The notes beneath the pieces were generated by a model. That model was not told the origin of the DNA. It saw only the letters and a list, made by a program, of their open reading frames with translations, and made no database searches. Positions 51,013 through 64,000 of a stretch of DNA of 64,000 bases are shown here, one piece after another. Where the stretch lies: contig OX419338.1 of the NCBI GenBank assembly GCA_948470475.1, forward strand, positions 32,938,382 through 33,002,381, written 5' to 3'. Made by a program: the position numbers and the translations under genes. The number at the start of each line of letters is the position of its first letter. Positions within the stretch are counted from its first letter, which is position 1. The DNA comes from Galaxea fascicularis (lineage: Eukaryota; Cnidaria; Anthozoa; Scleractinia; Euphylliidae).

Positions 51013-51365
51013 CAGTCGTCTTCCCTGCACGGTGGTCAATTTGCATTATCACCAACTGCGTTGATAAAACCAATTTTTTGTGTAAAACTCGCAGCAAACA
51101 GCACCACAGTTTCTTTAGAAACTACCCCCTTTATTCATTTCTTATCTTTTTTCTTTTTCTTTTTCTTTTTTTTTTTTTTAGCCAATGTAATTTTAAGTCA
51201 AAGATAAAGAATAAAGCCTGAGTGGGCCCTGGGTTAGTTTAACCGTGTTATGAACAGGTTAGCCCTGGATCCGAACACCACGTGTTTTTTATTCGTAAAG
51301 GAAATTTGCCTTGTCTTTGTAACGTTATAGCTGCATGGTTAGAATTAATTATTGTCTGGAACCGT
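51013..51365. repeat. Dispersed segment shared with 19830-20115
   Basis: Collinear with the block at 19.8 kb, with a T-rich expansion (ttttctttttctttttc...) at 51145-51180. Confidence 0.65.
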
Positions 51366-53194
51366 TGTCTTTGATGACCTCAGTAGACGCGTTAACCATT
51401 TTTTTTTTTTACAAACCGTTTTGCAAATTCAAATGCATGTTACGGCTCATTCTACTGGTACTAAAGTTGGCAGAAAGGATGGACGTCTCTCAGACTCATT
51501 CGTATTTCTTTATTCCAACCAGAATGAAAACAAAGAAGCGATCTAGATAAAGCGTTCCCTATTGGACGGCTTTTTTCTATACAGAGCTATGGATACAGTT
51601 ATGGACGTTTGGAGAGTTCTTAGCTCGAGTTCTTTCCAAACTTTCCAAGTGCATCTACATATATATAGCTCTACATACGCTCGCTAAAAGCATAAAACAA
51701 TTGCTTTGTAACATTACTAATTAGAACGACTATAAAAAAAAAAGGCTGAAAACGTTAAGAAAATTCAGTGGAAAATATTGTTAACTTAATATGAGCGCGA
51801 GAGAATCTAAATTTTGGAGTCTATTTTTTGTTTTCATCGCAGAGCTTTCGAATTAAATTATGGCGAGACTGGAGTACCATGAAGAGGTATTTTTATTTTC
51901 TGATTCAATATTCTATTTTATCTTATTCAATAACTAAAGATTGTGGTGCACTTTTTAACTGCTGAATATAACAGACTTTACTTAAACGCACAAGCGCAGT
52001 ATAATTAAAATCTAAAGATACTAACTAAAAACATGCGTTAGCTTTGATATTTGGGTCTCGGATCTGGTTTTGAATCGGCTTCTGCTTATATAATGAGTTC
52101 AATAATGATCGACAGAACGTCTTCACGATAGCAACGCCACTTAATAGGGAGCTTACTTTAATTAAGCAACGACGACGGAAACAACACTATAGACAGTCAG
52201 TTCTGAAGCTCTTTGATATTTCTAAAAAGATGAGTCCAGCAAGTTACTCTCTAGCTCTACAGCATGGGCTTTTGATTGTAACCTACACTTTCCTTGGTGC
52301 CTATAGGGAATTAAGTATCTAGTGCATACGCGTTGTTACTGGCTGCTCGTTTGCTTATGTTAAAAATGAAGCCTTATAAACTCTACCTCATACGGACTAC
52401 CCGGCCCGTATTTATTCACTGTAAATTGGCTACGGTTTCATCAAAGCTGGGATATCCATTCAAATTAATGTTTCTTTTCTTCGACTACAAGTAAACGCTT
52501 TCCTCTTCTACTTTGTCTGGCACCACGAAGACGATCAATCAAACTTGAGCGACGAAACAAACACGCTACCGAGTCGCCAGAAACAAATATGGGAAAGCAA
52601 AGGGAATCCCTCTGTATTCCCTGAGCGTTCTCCCGTCTAATTTCTCTTTTCTTTCGTTTCATCCTTGATTTTCTCAAGGAAACTAAGGAAAAGAGTAGCA
52701 CTCTTTGCAGTCTATTGCCTTAAATGGCCGTTTTTATACGAGAGACGCATAATCCGTCTGTTATTTTTATCCGTCTAGTGCCAAGGCCGTAGACGCATAA
52801 TCGGTCTGGGACGAACTTGGGCAAAGATTTGTAGTGCCTCTGTTTACTTCGTCTAGTGTCTTTTTACTCCGTCCATCGAGGGAAGTTCGACTTCCAATAC
52901 GCACTAAATGGGGTAGTTCGTTGAGACGCATAATTCGTGTTGTGCCCGTCTTTATACTAGACGAAGTAAACAGACGCACTACATATTTTTGCCTTAGTTC
53001 GTCCCAGACCGATTATGCGTCTCTGGTATATAAAAACGGTCAATGTTGGATTTAAAATTCACATGGCATAAAATCTTCCATAATAATATTCAAAGACTTT
53101 CACAACGAGTTGACAATCCTAATGTAAAGCAAAATTTCAGCTTTTTCTAGTCTTTTTCTGATCTCGGTACACTGGATAACTTTCAAATCCCCCC

Positions 53195-53225
<31 letters not shown>

Positions 53226-53647
53226 ACACACACCACTTTCCACCAGAATATGCACACAGACATCCATAAAACGATTTTCAGTTGTGTTTGTTGTAAAACC
53301 AAACCCTTAGCAATTATTCTAGCCAATCACCACCGATGTAAACGGTACAATGAGCCAAACAGAATAAGAGACAATTACATCTAAGTGGTGTCAAGGAGAC
53401 CAAACGCATGCGCGCAAGTCTTTAGTGCTTCTGATTGGTTGAGAAAGTGGCGCGAGATTTGCTATACCATAAAGGAGCGAAGTAAAGCATAGGCAAAAAC
53501 AAGTTAAATTCCCCGTTCGATTTTGAAAAGTTTTCAGTTTTAATTAGTTCTACTGTTATCCAACGTTCTCCACAACACGCGTACTGCAGGCTTCTTATAT
53601 CTGATCACCTTTATGCAGACAGCTATTTCAATCTCTTCGTAAAGGGA
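51366..53647. other. Intergenic between genes C and D; fold-back and C/CA tract
   Basis: No coding exon seen. A 316-bp fold-back at 52726-53041 has ggccgtttttata arms, repeated agacgcataat.cgtct motifs and an inverse pair ctgtttacttcgtct. A run of 22 C followed by (ca)n lies at 53190-53235. Confidence 0.55.
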
Positions 53648-62036
<8,389 letters not shown>

Positions 62037-63045
62037 CTAGTAGAATAAATGGCATTGCTATTAAGATGGTTGATAACACTGCGACAGGTTTATGACTCCA
62101 TTTGTCTTCTCCCCTTGTGTACCTCGATCACTTCAACTTCGGTCAACATTTCTGCTTATTTCAGCAGCCCAAGGCGGCGGACGCGATCCTCTTTGAGGAC
62201 GATCTGCCATCTTGGAATTTGTTAACCCTGACCAATCCCGAGGTCGCTCAATACGGCCAACGTTATGTAAGAGACACCAATATTGAATGCCCAACTTTGT
62301 GGGCAATGAGTTTGAGTTAATAAAATACCCATAAAAATCCCGAATTTGGAAAGTCAGACAATTCCCAAGCAGTGAATTGGGAATTCATATATTGGGAATT
62401 TCCCCCTAATTCCCAAAATGGGAATTCGTTACTTTTTCCTGTGCCACTGCCAATCAAAAAATCCTTCACAAACAATTGGCACAAAAATGTTATCGTGCAA
62501 GCTAAGACTCTTAACCCCCCCCCCCCCCATCACTTTTGTAACGGTCCATCCCTAAATTCTGATTTCGTAGACTAGTTGACACTTTTAATGCACTAGGTAT
62601 GAGTACAAGGTATTGCGAAATGGTTTATTTTTCAATCTCTTTCAAAATCTGTATAGTCATGGTCGCACAATTTGCACAGATTGAATACTTAATATCAACT
62701 TACTAATTGCAGGGAACAAATTTATTAGTTGTTCTTAAATAGCTTTTGCTCTGCGTACCAAAGGAGTGAGCAGGGAGTTGGAAGAGAATAAAGTAGAGGA
62801 ACTGACTGCTCTACTAGGCACTAGACAAAAATGCGTATTTTAGGTGTTGTTGGAGGGGGTTCAAATTAAGCAAACATTTACAGTTTTGTAGCAGAACAAA
62901 CGGTGATTGGAATCTTCACAACTAAACACTTGGCAGCAACTGACAATGGTTCATGCTAAAAAACAGTAACAGTGCTTCTGTAAAAAAAAAAAAAAAAAAA
63001 GATTCCCTGGGGAATCGGATATTGGAGCCCCATGCTTGGGGCTTG
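62037..63045. other. Upstream part of gene D; no further exon recognised
   Basis: Short inverted aattcccaa/ttgggaatt motifs (62360-62420), a C-run (62515-62528) and an A-run (62982-63000). No signal peptide, LBD or FN3 exon is visible on the minus strand. Confidence 0.5.
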
Positions 63046-63099
63046 TCACTAAAGCTAAGCCCTGTTGGACAGGGTTACTACTTGGATGGCTGACCGCCT
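63046..63099 (+). repeat. 5S rRNA-derived fragment (SINE3-like)
   Basis: The stretch cactaaagctaagccctg ... ggttactacttggatggctg accgcc resembles the 3' half of 5S rRNA, including its internal promoter region (agctaagc, cttggatgg.tgaccgcc). The 5' half is not 5S. It directly abuts the fold-back at 63101, so it is probably a SINE head or insertion relic and not a 5S gene. Confidence 0.65.
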
Positions 63100-63100
63100 A

Positions 63101-63324
63101 TTGGCCATTCCGAAATTCAAAAGGGAACTGGGGCGAGTTTCAAATTTTGAAGTAATCGATGAATTGACACCATCACATGAAAGATGACATTGAGTTTAGT
63201 CGTTTGACCAAGTTTGATCCTTTTAGGTTGAACAGAGACTAAGTTATGTGATGGTGTCAATTTATCGATTACTTCAAAATTTGAAACTCGCCCCAGTTCC
63301 CTTTTGAATTTCGGAATGACCAAT
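63101..63324. repeat. Fold-back element, about 224 bp with 72-bp arms
   Basis: The left arm attggccattccgaaattca ... gacaccatcacat is mirrored on the right to aatttcggaatgaccaat. The minus-strand frame across it is not a gene. Confidence 0.85.
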
Positions 63325-63854
63325 TATACCCTGTGTTGTTGACTTTTTTCTTGTTTTGGATTTCATCCCTGTATTTTGAAGAGTGCTTGTGGCGCTGGAA
63401 TTGCCGAACAGTGCTGCTGGCTTGTTTGCCACAGTTCCAGAATAACGCACATGATACATGCTCTTTTTTTCGTAAAAAACGTTAAAGTAAAGATTCCACT
63501 CTCAGGCGTGACATAAGATGCGTATCAATCATTAAAAAGAGATTGATCTATTCCGTTCATTGTTCGGGTTTTGTGTATTCAACTGTCAGTGTGCCTCGAA
63601 CCACTGTGTCTTTGGCAAATTGATCCTGAGAGCGAATTGAACAATATGACCCCTTTATGCATCCCACGTTAACGCCTCCAGGTGTCTTGTTCTCATTAAT
63701 AATCCAAATAGCCAACGGCAACTATTATTTGTACGAGTGGTGAATATGAAATGAATCATATGAACTGCGAAAATGAAATCAAATGAAGACTGATCCTCGC
63801 AGTTATTAACGCAATTATATGCAATTGCGTAAAGAAGCCTGAAAAAAAAATTCA

Positions 63855-63893
63855 GGACTTCAACGGGTTTTGAACCCGCGACCTCGCGATACT

Positions 63894-63927
<34 letters not shown>
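63855..63927 (-). repeat. tRNA-like head of a SINE (tRNA-Thr(AGU)-related, degenerate)
   Basis: On the minus strand GGCTTCATAGCTCAGTTGGT begins a 73-nt cloverleaf. The acceptor arm, D arm and T arm (GCGGGTTCAAAACCCGT) pair well, and box A and box B are good. The anticodon loop has C instead of T at position 33 and an A-C mismatch closing the stem. The flanks on both sides carry attcatatga/tcatttcgcagtt repeats seen in coral SINEs. Reads as a SINE, not a working tRNA. Confidence 0.7.
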
Positions 63928-63942
<15 letters not shown>

Positions 63943-64000
63943 AGGTCAGCTCTAGGTTCACATGTTCCTGTGATTTCATTTTCGCAGTTCGTATGACTGA

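Noticed and set aside
62102..62320. 72-residue frame upstream of the EGF exon
   Set aside because: On the wrong strand for gene D, with no family resemblance that I can support.
63855..63927. Functional tRNA-Thr gene
   Set aside because: C at position 33, a mismatch in the anticodon stem and SINE-like flanks argue for a tRNA-derived repeat.

Overview
The window is eukaryotic. Coding information comes as short exons with GT..AG borders and consistent phases. The DNA is AT-rich and full of fold-back repeats, microsatellites and transposon relics. The Eph-type receptor ectodomains, the repeat types (a fold-back with TGGATTTCCACTGTCGCGTA arms, a tRNA-derived SINE, THAP/SAP transposon pieces) and the intron-rich genes suggest an anthozoan cnidarian, probably a stony coral. 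That assignment is inference.

The backbone is a head-to-tail cluster of receptor genes, all on the minus strand. Gene D (about 62.0 to 53.6 kb, 5' end outside the window) has an EGF module, a transmembrane helix, a juxtamembrane segment and a complete, intact tyrosine kinase with a short Tyr-rich tail. Gene C (49.7 to 38.2 kb) is an intact 581-codon reading frame with signal peptide, Eph ligand-binding domain, a very short cysteine module, two FN3 domains and a transmembrane helix. It stops right after the helix and has no kinase. Gene B (34.1 to 26.9 kb) has an intact Eph-type ectodomain but no transmembrane or kinase exon; its homology to gene A ends at a CGTAAA-rich tandem array. Gene A (15.7 to 5.2 kb) keeps all 17 exons in phase (886 codons) but carries two in-frame stops, one in FN3-1 and one in the kinase P-loop. 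A second, identical set of the 3' kinase exons lies at 1-3386. A decayed Eph ligand-binding exon at about 16.07-16.32 kb is a further relic.

The kinase in these genes is not the Eph type. It reads RLPVKWM after the DFG segment and SDVWSYG, has an FGFR/RET/Tie-like hinge (EYLPYGDLLGYLRKSRG), and has no SAM domain. The ectodomain is clearly Eph-like. The cluster therefore looks like a lineage-specific receptor family that joined an Eph ectodomain to another kinase class and then repeatedly shed its kinase.

Between and inside the genes lie a 5,178-bp direct repeat (1-3825 = 5179-9003), an internally deleted THAP-transposase/SAP-nuclease DNA transposon (22.28-23.63 kb), a LINE fragment in a gene B intron that gene A lacks, a fold-back insertion in gene A that gene B lacks, two MITEs with 3-bp target duplications, a frameshifted THAP fragment (30.87-31.35 kb), and 5S-rRNA-like and tRNA-like SINE pieces at the right end.
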